Shown: positions 1 through 11,728 of the stretch, in pieces
Position numbering within the stretch: the stretch's first letter is position 1
Layout: the number at the start of each line of letters is the position of its first letter
Source of the DNA: Gelatoporia subvermispora B
Taxonomy: Eukaryota; Basidiomycota; Agaricomycetes; Polyporales; Gelatoporiaceae
Reading direction: 5' to 3'
Assembly: GCA_000320605.2 (NCBI GenBank)
Contig: KB445793.1
Span: 1,413,771 to 1,444,985 of the forward strand
DNA: 31,215 nucleotides
The notes under the pieces: generated by a model
Database searches by the model: none
Told to the model about the DNA's origin: nothing
What the model saw: the letters and a program-made list of their open reading frames with translations, nothing else
Position numbers and translations under genes: made by a program

Positions 1-566
1 TTGAATGGCACTAGGGGGAGGAGAGAGTCTATATACGGACAGGCGACCAGCTGCTACATGGAGCTGCCCAGGACTTGAGATGCTACATACTACACTAAAA
101 AACTATGACGACTATGGGCTGCGTGGCCTACGGCGTCCAATGGGCGGCTAGGACAGGATGCGATAGCACGCTGTAATACCGGATATGTGCCGGCCCGGGG
201 AACCGCCATAGGAACGACTACCGAGGGCCTTCCAGCTCAACGGAGGACGAGCGAGGAAAGGACGGAAGTCAAAGCCGGAGGCTACGCCCCCGCTCCACAA
301 GAGGCACGAAGCGGAACTTGACACGGCGCGCACTCTGGCAGACCGGAGGCGGACCTGGAATACCACGGAAGATAGCCCGGGAGCCGCGTTTCCGCACCAC
401 GAGACATCGGAGCCGGCCTTAGCGCATTGGTAACGGGACGCAGCGCGCGTGGAGTTCAGACCGGACGCATCGAGTTCCAATTAGAAGGGTTCGGAGGCGG
501 GACACGCCCGTGGTGGCACTCGCCCCGGAAATGGGCGTACAGGATTCGCATTACACTCGGGACTAC

Positions 567-1563
567 CTAATCACGGGGCGCGTCGACACGGCGGCGCCCT
601 TCGTATGCCGGAGCTGGCTCAACAACACCCTCCACATCTTCGGCGGGCCAGTCCCCAAACAGCAATCCGGCGAGGTGCATAAGGCACTCTTCAACCTCTC
701 CAAATACCAGCGTGCGGCGGGGCTGCGCGCCCGAGTGCGCGCGGAGTAAACCAAGGTAGTGGCGGGCCCTCCGGAACAGCTCCCGGTCGACATCGGCTGT
801 GCGGACATAATTAGCAAGACCACATGCGAGCCGGTCCGACAACTCACGGCCAAACATCTCTATGGTCTCGTCGAGCAACAGCGATCGCTCGTGCATGCGC
901 TCCGGAAGGGGCTCGTACGCCGGACGCCAGAGACGGAGGCGCTCCGAGAGGAACAACATTCCGGGGGCGTCGTGGATACGGGTCAACCTGAAGTCAAGGT
1001 GTGCGGTGATGCTGGAGAGCTCCCGGAGCGAGAAGGACATGGGGACTGGGACACCGGTGCTCCGGAGCAGCTGAGCGTAGCTGTCGAAGAGGGCCTAGTC
1101 CCGGAGCAACGTCAACTCGGGGCGATTGGGTGCGACGGGAAACACGACGACTCACCACAAGGGTCCGGGTCCGACCGGCCCACCCGAGCCAGAGGTGGAT
1201 TTCATCGGGGTCAAACACGGGTTCGCGCTGAACCTCGGAACGGAGTAAAACACCGGCGGCATTATACCCCTCGAGCACCTGCGCGATGGCAGTCGGAGAG
1301 AGGCGCAAGCGAAGGGAAGGCACGACAGAAGCCATGGGGATTACGACAGACGGGGCGGCGACGGAGGGGGCTCCGGGAGGGGGCTGGAGAGGGAGTGGGG
1401 CTCGAGGAAGGGTCCGAAATACGTCCTGGATGGCCCCTTGGAGGGCACGCATCACGGAATCGGCCGGAAGCACATCGAGCCATTCCACAATGCGGTGGGA
1501 GTCCATCACAGATGGCGCAACAAGGCGACGGGGAAGAGAGCGACGGGGGCGGGTCCGTACCAT
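567..1563 (-). CDS. Two-exon gene of unknown family, left copy
   Basis: Exon 1 runs 1563-1156 (136 codons). An intron of 61 nt follows (GTGAGT donor, CTAG acceptor, 1155-1095), then exon 2 at 1094-567. The product would be 311 residues. I do not recognise the family and see no zinc knuckle, catalytic motif or membrane segment. The N-terminus is arginine-rich (MVRTRPRR), residues 50-75 are proline-rich, and the best conserved stretch contains LSPTAIAQVLE and DEIHLWLGWAGRTRTLV just before the intron. The second exon is helical-looking and rich in R, L and E. The right-hand copy at 30572 has an exon 1 of exactly 136 codons, an intron at the same place, and about three quarters identical residues by eye. 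Two diverged copies both staying open argues that this is real coding sequence, perhaps a Gag-like or accessory protein of the element. Confidence 0.6.
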
Positions 1564-1740
1564 CACGCACCGGTGCGATGGGATAACATCCCCGGAGGTG
1601 GATATGGGGGGCAGCCGATATACCGCGCGGGGACCAGCGGAAAGGCGACACATACCCGGAATAGGACGGGATCTCTTGCGCCGTCGGAACAAGGGAGAAC
1701 AGAGAGGAGACCTTGGATATTGGGCCTAGCGACAAGCGAT

Positions 1741-1945
1741 GCGATTCACTGTGCAGCGGCACGGAGGCGACATGGAACAGCGGTTCCAGCGAGTAGCGAG
1801 GCGATTCACCGTGCAGCGGCGCGGAAGCGACAGGGAACAGCGGTTCCAGCGAGTAGCGAGGCAATTCACCGTGCAGCGGCGTGAAAGCGACAGGGAACAG
1901 CGGTTCCCGCGACAGGCGACGTGATCCACGGTGTAACGGGGGTCG
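1741..1945. repeat. 60-bp tandem repeat in the leader of the left element
   Basis: Three consecutive 60-bp units start at 1741, 1801 and 1861, followed by a partial unit. The core is CAGCGGTTCCAGCGAGTAGC with only a few changes between units. Isolated fragments of the same core (CAGCGGTTCCAGC) recur near 1994 and 2102. A 60-bp period keeps every reading frame, so several overlapping ORFs cross it, but I cannot say that it is translated. Confidence 0.9.
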
Positions 1946-2790
1946 ACGCAACATCGGGATGAATAGAGGCCCAGGCAGATCGGAAGAAAACAGCGGTTCC
2001 AGCGAGAGGCGACACAACTCGCTGGGCAGCGGCTTAACTCACTGGGCAGCGGCTCGGATGGGACATCGGAATGGGCAATGACCCGAGCGGAGCGAGAGGG
2101 AACAGCGGTTCCAGCAACGGGGGCACCAGTCTCCGGGCATCGGCACGGAGGCGACGAGGGGGTAGTGGTCAATGACGCCGGAACCACGGAGCACCGGGTG
2201 GGGGCATGGAGGCGAGGAGGATACGAGGGTGCTGCCCCGAAAGTAGTGTCGGATCGGCGGTAACGGGGTGGGGGGTATGAGCCTGGGACGATTCGGAAGG
2301 CAGATAGGGAGCGGGAATGGAAGGGAAGGAGGAATATAGGGGGAAAGGGAAGAGAAGGGAGGGGCTTCCGGACCCCCTGGGAAGGGACACCATATTCCAG
2401 CCTTACGGCTCCGCACCTGCAGTAGATTGGGACACGCACACGCACAATCGGATTTCGTTGACATTCCGGAGCTCGATTTGTGGGTAGCTAAGGAAGCCCG
2501 CGCACTTAGAGGAACAAGTCCAGAAACACCTGCGCTCTCTCTAAGTACGGGACGGACGACCCCCCCGGAGCCTCCAACTAGTCCTTATTCCCTAACGCCT
2601 TGCATCCGTCGTCCACCGCCTGACTCCCACGGACCTGGGAGGTCGTACTCGATCTCGACTGCGCCCTACCCCAAGCATTACAACGCGCGCAAATATGGCA
2701 CCCCAATATGGAAGGGGACCTTCCGATGTTGTCTACCGGGGCTATGGCGCCTACATACGTCTGTGTAGCAATAGGCCATTTTCCTGATGC

Positions 2791-2930
2791 AGGGCTTTTG
2801 GGCTCGGCTCGGGCTTTCGAAAGTTCAGGCCGGGCCCTGACAGCGGGCTTCAAGACGGCTTGGGCTTGGCTCGGCCCGGCTCCACAAGGGCCTGCCCGGC
2901 TCAGCTCGGGCTCGAAAGCCCGGCCCGGCA
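2791..2930. repeat. GGGC/GGCTC-rich low-complexity patch
   Basis: Dense repeats of GGGCTCGGCTCGGGC type, with the palindrome CTTTCGAAAG at 2814-2823 and a reverse-complement-like echo (GCTCGAAAGCCCGGCCCGG) at the right end. It may be the remnant of a small palindromic element. No coding capacity is claimed. Confidence 0.55.
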
Positions 2931-3699
2931 CAATACTACTCGCAGAAGCTCTCTTTATGCTGTGAAACGTGATGCTGTGGACCGTGGTTCCGTGATCCGT
3001 GGTCCTGGTGATGTATGGGTGAGGCTAACGAGCTTCTATTTGGTAGAGGGGATTCTGTTGGTCACAACGGTGTGTCATGACTTTATGCACGCTGCAGAGC
3101 TACGAATGAAGGCACCCGCAGGTACGCGACTGTATCGAAGTCGACAAGTTCACCAAAGGAGGAGCTGGAGACTGCAGTGAGTCAGGTGACGGATAGAACA
3201 ACTGTAGGACCATTGCTGATCAGTACCTATAGCAGCACAGCGGAGGGTCTGCAGATGAAAATGCAGATGTGACAAGGTGAAGAGGGGATCTACCGGGCTG
3301 ACTCGCAGACATTCGAAGAGGAAGCGCGATCCAATAGTAGTGAATACGCGGTAGCGGCGTACTTGAGTCAAAACTTGAAGTGTTGTAGTTACATCGATGA
3401 AATCAATTCCAAAATTTGCTTACTGATTATAATCCCGAACAAATGGCGAGCGTGAGCTGGAGTACTGGGCTGGTATTACTACAGGGCTACGCGTGACTAC
3501 GACGCTACATGCTACGGAACTACGGGACCTACGGTGGGCTACGGTGCTACCGTGCTACGGCACTACCGGGCGCTATCTAGTGCGTGACACACAGTGGTAC
3601 CGGCTACAAGGACTCTACAAACATGGGACTTGGCTACGGCCCTACGAATTGCTATGAGACCTATATTCTGGCCTGTAGGTTCCCACCGTTTTGCAGATG
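2931..3699. other. Gene-free stretch, including a CTACGG-rich patch
   Basis: No supported gene on either strand. Around 3480-3590 the sequence is an irregular run of CTACG and CTACGG words. A weaker run of CTAC words occurs near 50-110 in the left element. Confidence 0.5.
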
Positions 3700-4234
3700 C
3701 AATATGAGATGCCTGCAAATACGAGATTTGACGTAGGAGACACAGTGATATTCATGCGTATATTGGACATGCAGAAAATACCAGTAACCTTGATGTATAC
3801 TCTGGACATGCATGCAGCTCCTGCATACACCAATAAATCCAACATATAACCTGTTATAGAGAGTGAGAGAGATTTTGCGTACTCGACAAGACTTAACGAG
3901 ACTTGACATGGATGTCCGTAGGAAAAGGCAGTCGCAAATCAAGCTCGCAAGTTTGCGACCTTACGATGAGGGGTGTGGCGCGTTGGGAGGAAGTATCTGT
4001 GGATCGGGGCCAGGAACTGGTCACTGTCAACGCATGCATCTAAGGTCTCCAGTACGCTAAATTTCTCTCACTCTCTATAACAGGTTATATATTGGATTTA
4101 TTGGTGTATGCAGGAGCTGCATGCATGTCCAGAGTATACATCAAGGTTACTGGTGTTTTCTGCATGTCCAATATACGCATGAATATCACTGTGTCTCCTA
4201 CATCAAATCTCGTATTTGCAGGCATCTCATATTG
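3700..4234. repeat. Near-perfect 184-bp inverted repeat with a 167-bp spacer
   Basis: The left arm is 3700-3883 and the right arm is 4051-4234, in reverse orientation. I count about five mismatches in 184 positions, so the arms are roughly 97% identical. The transcript of either strand would fold into a long hairpin. Both arms keep the same open frame of about 55 codons, containing IFMRILDMQKIPVTL on the plus strand of the left arm; I do not recognise that peptide. It could be a foldback element, a MITE-like element or a local inverted duplication. I found no convincing target-site duplication. Confidence 0.9.
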
Positions 4235-4239
4235 TGCCT

Positions 4240-4400
4240 CTGACAGAACTCAATCACTACGGTATTCCCTGCTTCGAATGTGATATCTGTAGGGTGATCA
4301 GATCACACCTTTGACAGAATTCAAATACACATGGTATGGCTGCTTCAAATCCGCTTACAGCAGAAGTACCATTAACCTACACATATGACCGCTTCGAATT
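4240..4400. repeat. Degenerate direct repeat, period about 70 bp
   Basis: The words TGACAGAA(C/T)TCAA, starting near 4241 and 4312, and CTGCTTC(G/A)AAT, near 4268 and 4339, recur in the same order. A third CGCTTCGAAT occurs near 4391. The copies are diverged and the alignment was done by eye. Confidence 0.4.
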
Positions 4401-4817
4401 CACTTGTGGAAAAAACTACCATCAAGATGGGTGTTCACAGCCACAAACCCTTGCCATGGATCAGTTGGATGTGGACATCTGATGGACGCAAGGGACACAA
4501 ATATCAGCACAGTCTCAAGAACCAGGATACCGGCCGGAGAACTGTATATAAGGTCCTTTAGGTGTTCTCCACCAGCTAGGCCAACATCCCACCCAGTTAC
4601 ACTGACACGCTAGTTATTTCGCCGCTTGCACGCCGAGTTAGTCAAGCTCACCTCAAAAGCAGATTGGATAATTGATCACAGTGTCGCGACGCTCGTATAT
4701 ACCTCGCACACAAAGTAAGATTTGTGGTTTCGTATTACCAAACAGTGTACACAACAGGTCTCGACTGTGTCCGAACTGCATGATCAGCCGTCATAATACA
4801 TTGTAGTGCACATCGCT
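4401..4817. other. Gene-free stretch
   Basis: No coding, RNA or repeat feature recognised between the degenerate repeat and the end of the PPWD1-like pseudogene. Confidence 0.5.
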
Positions 4818-6990
4818 CTACATCAATTTGATTATCTGGATGTCCTTAGATGGCTTATCGAGTTTGTTTGACGATCTCAATTGCATGGACAACCTCCAGT
4901 CCTGACAAGGTCCCAACAAGGTCCTGACAAAAATTTGTATCTTTCTTGTCGAGCCGTAGCGTTGCATTATTTGAGAAGAAGAATTGCGGCCCCTTGGTAC
5001 CGGACCGGCGTTCGCCATGCTGACTGTACACGGCCTAATGTCGCGTTATTAACCACAAATTAGCGCCCACAAAGGGGAAGATCCTACCAGTCATGCTTCA
5101 ACACATCCATGAACTCATCCTCGAATTCGGCGCCCCAAATGGATGTCCTGCACGTTCCATCCCCAAGCGGGTCTCCAGTCTGGATCATGAGCTTTGGAAT
5201 AACACAATGGAAGATGATGCCCTCATAGTAGCCGCTATGAGCATGGCCAACAAAGTTTTCGACGGCTTTGGGCGCCTGTTGGGGGAATAGGGCAAGTGCA
5301 TGTCGCCTAGTGTAGTGTGGATCGTCGCGGTGTTCGCCAACGGAGACAGCGTGCATTTGCAGAAAGCAGGGGTCGATGGCGTAATAAATTGTTCATCCCG
5401 TGCGAGTTGTTCATTGAAGATGGCTCGGTCGTCGGACTTCTCATCCCTGTACCTTGTAAGCAACGACCAAATCGTATTCGAAATGTCGACTTCTCCGCGA
5501 GCAGCGGGTTTACAAATACGGCGGCCGCCTAACAAGGTCCATTCAGAAATTCGTACATCCCTGGAATGAGTAATCCGAACATACCACCGTCGTCAAGCCC
5601 TTCTTAGCCAGGGCACCTTGGTAAAGTGGAACGTTCATAAACGCACTGTCTCGTTCCCAGAAGACTTTGATCCGCATTCCAAGAACACGGCTATCAGGCC
5701 CTGGGAGCTCTAGTCCCCTCTCTACGGCACATATCGTCCATCCTGTACATGAAAGGTGCCAACTTGCTGCAGTTCCCGCATAACCGCCAGGGACTCATCG
5801 CACTTGTGCGTCAGCTTGCAGCTGAGGGAGGAGAACATTCATATTTGGACTAGGGCATAGTATCAAAATTTGTTGCATTCTAAAGTGGTAATATCGTTAC
5901 CTTCTGTATTCTAACAGATCTGCCACGCTTTTGTATGACCACAAGCCGGGAATTTTTCTTTGGTTCGAAGAATTGCCAGTACTCGACGAAGCCTCCCTCG
6001 TCTGCGGTTATAAGAGCGTTGTATCGGCCATTGTACTGATGACCTATGCCAGATCATTCAGGAATGTCAGTCAGCAATTGACGCACTGTCATGATCGGTG
6101 TAACTTGTCAATAATTTCCAGCCGCTAGCTAGTACTCCTCCCTTCGTGCAGTCGAGCTGTCCCGATGTTCTGTTTTGAGCTGCAAGTTAATGAGAAAGAT
6201 TGAAGCAGAGGTGCAGGAACAACGCATACTATGAACTGCTAGGATACCCTGCGCCTACCCTTCCGACGTACTCAGTAGCATGCATGTTGGGTATCACTCA
6301 GCTTCATCATGCTGATCATATCTAGAATGTGCGATAAGTAAAGGTCATCAAGCCTGAAGTAGGTCTGGCCTACCAAAGTTCACGACAACGAATACCTTGG
6401 CTGCGCCGTCCTCCGCAACACTCGCAGGCAGCTAGCCGTCCGCACTGCTGAGACGAAGGCTATCTGCGCAAGATGTGCACAGTAGTGCTTGACGACTTCG
6501 ATTCCCTGCTCGTTGCTCCCACAGCCTCAGATGTTCGTCAATATGTGTCGAATGGAGGAACTAGGCCCTGAATACGCGAACGACGAGGGGTCAGATTCCT
6601 ACATAGGCAGAAGGGAGATTATCCATGTACCTTGTCATAACACAGAGGTCAAATCACGTCTGTGGATGAAACTTTGAAGAGACGACCTGAGCCTGGAATG
6701 TGATCCATGCATAGCTTCTCACGTGCAAGGATTGACGTACCATTCGTCAGTTAGCAACCCTGTCAACTCGATACGGAACATGTGCACACCGCGACATTTC
6801 TTCTTTTCTTCGCAGTTCCGCTACCCGGTGCGTGCGATGGCATGGGCATAGGTCCAATGTCATCGTATCGTCGTCCGCTCCGCCTGCCTGCTGAGCCGAT
6901 GCGACCGTCTCTTGGGCCTGCAAAGCTGCACGCACGAGCGCACCAGGTTTGTGCATTGGGTTGCGCAACGATGCTCTCGAGTAGTGCCTG
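4818..6990 (-). pseudogene. PPWD1: PPWD1-like WD40/cyclophilin peptidyl-prolyl isomerase, degraded
   Basis: Functional members of this family carry an N-terminal WD40 propeller and a C-terminal cyclophilin domain and are linked to the spliceosome. Read on the minus strand, the pieces appear in the right order. There is an N-terminal DDIGPMPMP-like motif (near 6865-6830), then WD40 fragments such as QGIEVVKHYCAHLAQI (near 6500), and DEGGFVEYWQ followed by GLWSYKSVADLLEYRR (near 6000-5900). A linker with [10 protein letters not shown] follows, then the isomerase domain: [46 protein letters not shown] and finally MANAGP. Domains switch among all three frames and stops are frequent; one frameshift lies near 6864. 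The catalytic-loop motif usually FHRVIP reads FHCVIP. It is a clear pseudogene; the 5' end lies within about 80 bp of the KDZ terminal repeat at 7051. Confidence 0.9.
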
Positions 6991-7050
6991 GGTTGAGTCA
7001 GCGACTGGAAGGGATTGACAACACCCGAATGAAGGCGGAGGTGCAGGCGT

Positions 7051-7105
7051 CCCTGTAGCCGTTTCTCAAAACAGGCCTAATATGTTAGGCGCCCGATTTG
7101 CAAAA
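7051..7105 (+). repeat. Left terminal inverted repeat of the KDZ element
   Basis: Begins CCCTGTAGCC and contains AACAGGCCTAATAT and TTTGCAAAA. Against the reverse complement of 18998-19052 I count about 40 of 55 matching positions without any gap. Confidence 0.65.
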
Positions 7106-7106
7106 C

Positions 7107-7657
7107 GGCCACAAAGTGCTAGGGTTTTGGAAAATGCACCTGGGGCACTTAATCAATTATCCCTTAGATTCTGGGTTAGTTATACAATATTTTGACCTTT
7201 AGAATTTTTCGGAAAACTCCGTTGCAGTCACTACATGACACTACAAGATAAATCTACAGCTGCATTGATCAAAATGGCAAGATACATCGGAAATCGGGAC
7301 TAGATATATCAGTAATCGGGACTAGATACAGGTGATCAAATCTCAGCTACATAGCACACATCTGCACAATAATCTAATTGAATCCAGCCGACGATTCATC
7401 GCTGTACTCTCGGAATCAATTCTCAGGCACAGCCGAAAGGTGGAATTACTAGGGTGTGGGCTTCGGGCGTAGTTGTCGCAAATTAGATGTTAGGCATTGG
7501 GTATTGGACGTCGGGCGCTGTGCATCGGGCGCTGTGCGTCAGGCATCAGAGATGGGTGTCGGGCATCGGGAGATGGGGGGGCAAAAGATATGTTAAAACC
7601 ATGACGGACAGGTATCGCTTGAAGAATCTAACTTGGGAGAAGCTCAGCTTGCATCGT
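7107..7657. repeat. Left subterminal region with GGGCGCTG-type repeats
   Basis: No gene lies between the terminal repeat and the transposase stop. At about 7489-7578 short words such as TCGGGCGCTGTGC and TCGGGCATCGGGAGATGGG repeat with a 14-19 bp spacing. Such subterminal repeats often bind transposase in other superfamilies; here that is only a guess. The rest of the stretch is AT-rich with no feature I can name. Confidence 0.5.
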
Positions 7658-10600
7658 TCATTCATCGTCGCTTGCAGAATCATCAGGATCGTTCATGACT
7701 ACCTTAACAAGAGTCATGGATGGGCGGATCGGCATGCTTGTATATGAGAGCGGATCAGACTTGACGATAGTGGTTGCATTGTTCCGGATAGTAGACCACA
7801 TTTCCTCCCATTTCCTGGCCAGTGTATGCTCAGAAGCTGCATGCTCAGCAGCGTATGCTGCAAGCCCCTCCTGGAGAGCGTCGTCCTTGACCACACGGCG
7901 AGATTCTTGGCTAGTCCAACATTTGGCAGACCACTCGCAGAAAGCGATCGACTGTCGCATTTCTTCTTCCAGCAAGACCACTTCTTCCCACTACCGGAGA
8001 ACACGAGCCCGTGTCTTGGCCCATTCAACCCGGAGAGCTACCGGCATTGAGTTATAAATAAGATGAGTGTATAGCTTGAGAACAAACATACCTTCTTGCA
8101 TACTTTCACTGCCATCGTCATCCCTATCAAGAAGCTCTCCAACACCTTCTGCATACCAAATCCAAGACAGTGTTCGTCGACTCTCCCCAAGCGCCACAGT
8201 CCCCTGGATTACTTTGCCTCCAACATTTTCACCAGCCTGCCGACCGGCGACCATGCGTACAGCTTGCCAAGTTGCCTTTTCCTGCTCCGTCAAGACGCGT
8301 TCATTAAGTCCACGAACATCGTCGTCGAGGAGGGGTCAAAGCTCCTGCTCCCACTCGCCAGGACCTTTAAGAATCAGCAAAGCTGCCCAGGCACGGCGAT
8401 ACTGATGCTTGGCTTTGAGGACATGCTTGTCGATGGTCTTGTGCCATTGCCTTGCACGCGTCTGTGCATAGTTGCCAACAGAATTCTTGGTCTTGAAACG
8501 AGAGGCAAAGAGTCGATTGCGAAGTTGGTGGCAAAGATCATGCAAAGCCTCATGCGCTTGGCCAACTCGAAGGCGCTCTTCGATCTCGATAAGAGATGTG
8601 CTGCAGATGGAACTGCAAGCGGCATTATCCGTGATGTCTGAAGGTAAATAGAGGCAAATGGTCTCCGGTTCTTGGGACAAGACAGGGTCATCTTCAGGCA
8701 GGGTAATATGGCGTGAGAGTTGAGGCATGTGTACAGCTTGCACTTCCTGATACTGAAGGATCCGCTGACGAAGTGCAGAACGACGATCATGTCGCAGGGC
8801 AGCGTCAAGAGCGTGCAGATGCGGTTCATTTTCAAGCTCATCGCGGAGGGTAATTCAAGTATCCAGCCATTTAGAGTAAGACAACTGCATGAACTACGCA
8901 CTGCTGACCCTCTAGCTCTAAGCCACACACAATGAATGCCAACGGTGTTGAATCAAGAGATGCCTGGCCTCCGCTTGCATGCCACGAATGTTCTTCTGCA
9001 AGATCAGCTTTGATTGCGGACATTGTGACCGCTAAGATATACATAAGTCACCCCGCACACCGGCATTGAAGCGCAGAACTTACTTGGTTTGGCTGCTTTG
9101 TAGGGGCAAGGCAGCGACATGTTGGCCTCCCAAGCTATAATCGCCTTCTCCCACTGCGTGACTTCTGCTGATTGTTCCTTGCGCAGCATGCTGTCGAAAG
9201 CAATGAATTCTTCCTGGTGTTCGTAGTATTGCTTGACGCCCTGAACCATGCGCCGAAGAAGCAAATCCCCTAACACAAATTTAGCGGATGAAATCACACT
9301 AGCTGTCCATGACTAACCTAAGCCAACCATTTTCTTCCAATCGGCGTAGCCACAGAAGTCATCAATGGTTTCTCTGCGCGAGGAGGGGCCCATCTCCTTC
9401 ACACTGGGCGCCACCTTATTGAGACCAGGCCAACAGCGTTCACAGCCCTCGCCGTCTGTGTACCCAACCCCCCTACGATAATTGTAGGAGTAGGGGCCTT
9501 GGCAGGGCTCACCGTGCCCCACCAAGTGCGCCTTGTTGATCTTGGGAATGATCGAGGTGCGCGATAGCTTCATGTGGAGCTGAGAAGGAAGAGCCGGCAT
9601 GCGGGTCCAGAACTTCTTGAAGTATTCGCATGCAATGTCGTAGGATGCGATTATCGTAAGGTATACAATGCCCAGAATGCTTGACAAGAAGACGTAGTCC
9701 ACATTACAAAATCTGGAAAGCGATCAGCAGGGACACACACAGAACACGTGAGACGGACCTTTCTCCTCGCTGCAAATCCCCTAGGCCGTTAGGGCGGAAG
9801 GTTTCATGTCGGGAACACGACGCTGCTGCCACTCCGGTGGCACTCAGGGTCTTGGACTTTTTCAGATTTGCTAAATTGACGGCCTTGAAGGTAGAGCAAG
9901 TGCTAATCTGGATGTGATTCAAATGAGCTATCGTAGTCTACTGTCCAGAAAATAATAGATAAATACCTCATCTTCAGACATGAACCGGCTGATATGCTCC
10001 ATGTACTTGCTGTGCTCAATGTAGTATGACCATCCTGGAGATAAGGTGACGTCGGTGATTTTTGACTTCCGACTGCGACCCTTCAGCCGGAAGTTGCAAT
10101 CCTTGGACACGAAGAGGTTATATTTGAATCTAATCTCGCTTGAATTACTCAGGCGTTGCTAGAGAGAGCACAAATAAGACTTACAAGGTGGCGGGGTCTG
10201 CCTTCTGCCAATCACTTGGCAGATTCTTGTTAGGGTGGGGACATGCACGGCACTGGACGGCGAGAGAACCCTCCATTGTGCCAGCTACACCAGTGGGGTC
10301 ATGTGCGCGGCCTCCACGCTTTAACATTTTAATGTTTCGCCACTCTCGTATAACAGTCATAAACGCGGGGAGTCGGTCCTGGTTACTGGGTATGAGTAGA
10401 TGAAAGGAGCATGAGATTCATCAAACTTACCGGAAGCTTTGTAAGGTGTCGACTGTCCATCAAATTCTCCAGTGAGCGATAGAAGTCATATGCGGTAATG
10501 TTGCCCTGAAGGTTCTGCGAGTGGAATTGGTGCAAGACGGCCATTGTGAAACACGTCTCTGGATCAAGTACGGTGGCTGGCCACCAGCTAGCGCATAGAC

Positions 10601-11432
10601 ATTGTGTACAATGTTCTAAGCCAAGGTTGCAATGGCAGAACTTGACCTTCACCCGATGAATGCCGTTCACATGAACGACAACTATGTCGCGTGGGGGCGT
10701 CGACATGGGACAGTGTGTGTTGGGCTGGTGTCCGAGTTGAACGTCTGCGCCGATGTCGTGTAACGATGTCCTTTCAAAAAAGGAGCCGTTCCAACGCTAC
10801 ACCGCAACAATGTATCAGAGGACAAACAAAATAGACAGGTTGGTAATGCACCTCAATTCGATGGAGAGGCAACGATGCATGGCTGCCTCGCATGCAATCA
10901 CTACACAGCAAGTCGCCTCCAAAACATTCCATGCAGCGATAGGCTGAGGCCCCTATGCTGCATCGAGGACACCCTAAATCTTTTGCCCACCCTCGACCCT
11001 CTAGGCACAGCAGCTCGTCCAAATATTTCTGACGTTTTATGATCCAGGTTGTGAGAGGGGAATCCTGAATTGGAGGTAAAGTGATGCTTTGAAGTATGAA
11101 GGTAAGGTGCAATATACGGAGTTCTCATATCGCTTGGCACGAGTGGACGTCTCGACTGTGATGCCTGCAAGCTCGTGAACCAACACAGATGTTGTCAGAG
11201 TAGAATCCGGGGGCCATTGTTCTGTTGGGTACGGCTTGTCACAGTTATAAGCTGGCAACGCCTCAGGAACAGATGCCTTCTCAAGCGGATGGCTCTCGAC
11301 ATAAAGACGGCGTTGGTCATTGAAAAGTGTGAACGTGCTGGCATCGTGGGTGGGAGTAATGTGATCAGCGTGGACGTAGATTGTGGGCTGGGCGGTGACC
11401 TTGCGCTTCTTATGTTTCCGTGGGGCCGACAT
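7658..11432 (-). pseudogene. KDZ-superfamily transposase with N-terminal CxC2 cysteine cluster, two nonsense codons
   Basis: Cut-and-paste transposase with an RNase H-like core. Exons by splice signal and phase are 11432-11118, 11064-10852, 10796-10431, 10378-10185, 10138-9967, 9907-9759, 9712-9318, 9269-9084, 9031-8898, 8836-8092 and 8037-7658. They add up to 3249 nt (1082 aa) with all phases matching. Residues 137-173 form the CxC2 cluster (CPRC, CMEC, CSDC, then two His). The core holds VDY (D475), ASYDIAC (D495), a VGHGEPC motif and TDGEGCER (E558/E561). These acidic residues are the likely catalytic set, an assignment made from memory. The C-terminal third is alpha-helical. In-frame TGA at 8336-8338 falls where the family has Arg before PLL, and TAG at 7991-7993 falls before WEEV. 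The intron between exons 9 and 10 has weak signals (GTAGTT, ATGAG). The 2OG gene lies just upstream on the same strand. Confidence 0.93.
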
Positions 11433-11728
11433 AGGTGGTGTGTGCAAGCGTGCGAATCTGAGCGAGAGTCACTAGGCGCCATTCAACACCATTCAAAGCA
11501 GGTCACATGACATTTAACATGTTCGCCACAAGTAGCTACAGAAGAGAAGGAGATGCTCTATCCACCACCAGAGAACGCTACCTCACAGTCGGCTGAGAGG
11601 CTCTGCACTTTAGAGAACCGCTCGAGAGAATTCCCCCACCGTGTAACATCGTTAGAGTGCAATTCCCTATGTAACTCCGGTCGCTCGAGCTCCAAATTAG
11701 CCTCCGTGAAGAAGTTGTATTCGACATG

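Larger units (their letters stand above)
1..2682 (-). mobile_element. Dispersed GC-rich element, left copy (reads outward, truncated by window start)
   Basis: Read on the minus strand, this block starts at 2682 with TGTAATGCTTGGG and matches the plus-strand block from 29684 to the window end. Shared parts, in order, are the terminus, a 250-base leader segment, a 60-bp tandem repeat and a two-exon gene with the same intron position. The TG start would suit a long terminal repeat, but I see no reverse transcriptase, integrase or second repeat, so the class is unknown. The block is visibly richer in G+C than 2700-29600. A polypurine-looking stretch lies near 2290-2380. Bases 1-566, downstream of the gene, hold only short ORFs that I do not trust. 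Confidence 0.6.

Noticed and set aside
148..480. 110-residue ORF on the minus strand in the left flank
   Set aside because: GC-rich sequence yields long chance ORFs; no motif and no counterpart could be checked because the right copy ends before this region.
759..1586. 275-codon plus-strand ORF
   Set aside because: It is antisense to the two-exon gene, whose exon and intron structure is conserved in the other copy; the composition looks like a mirror of the real frame.
1..2682. Typical Ty3/gypsy or Copia retrotransposon
   Set aside because: No protease, reverse transcriptase, RNase H or integrase motif and no paired LTR in the visible part.
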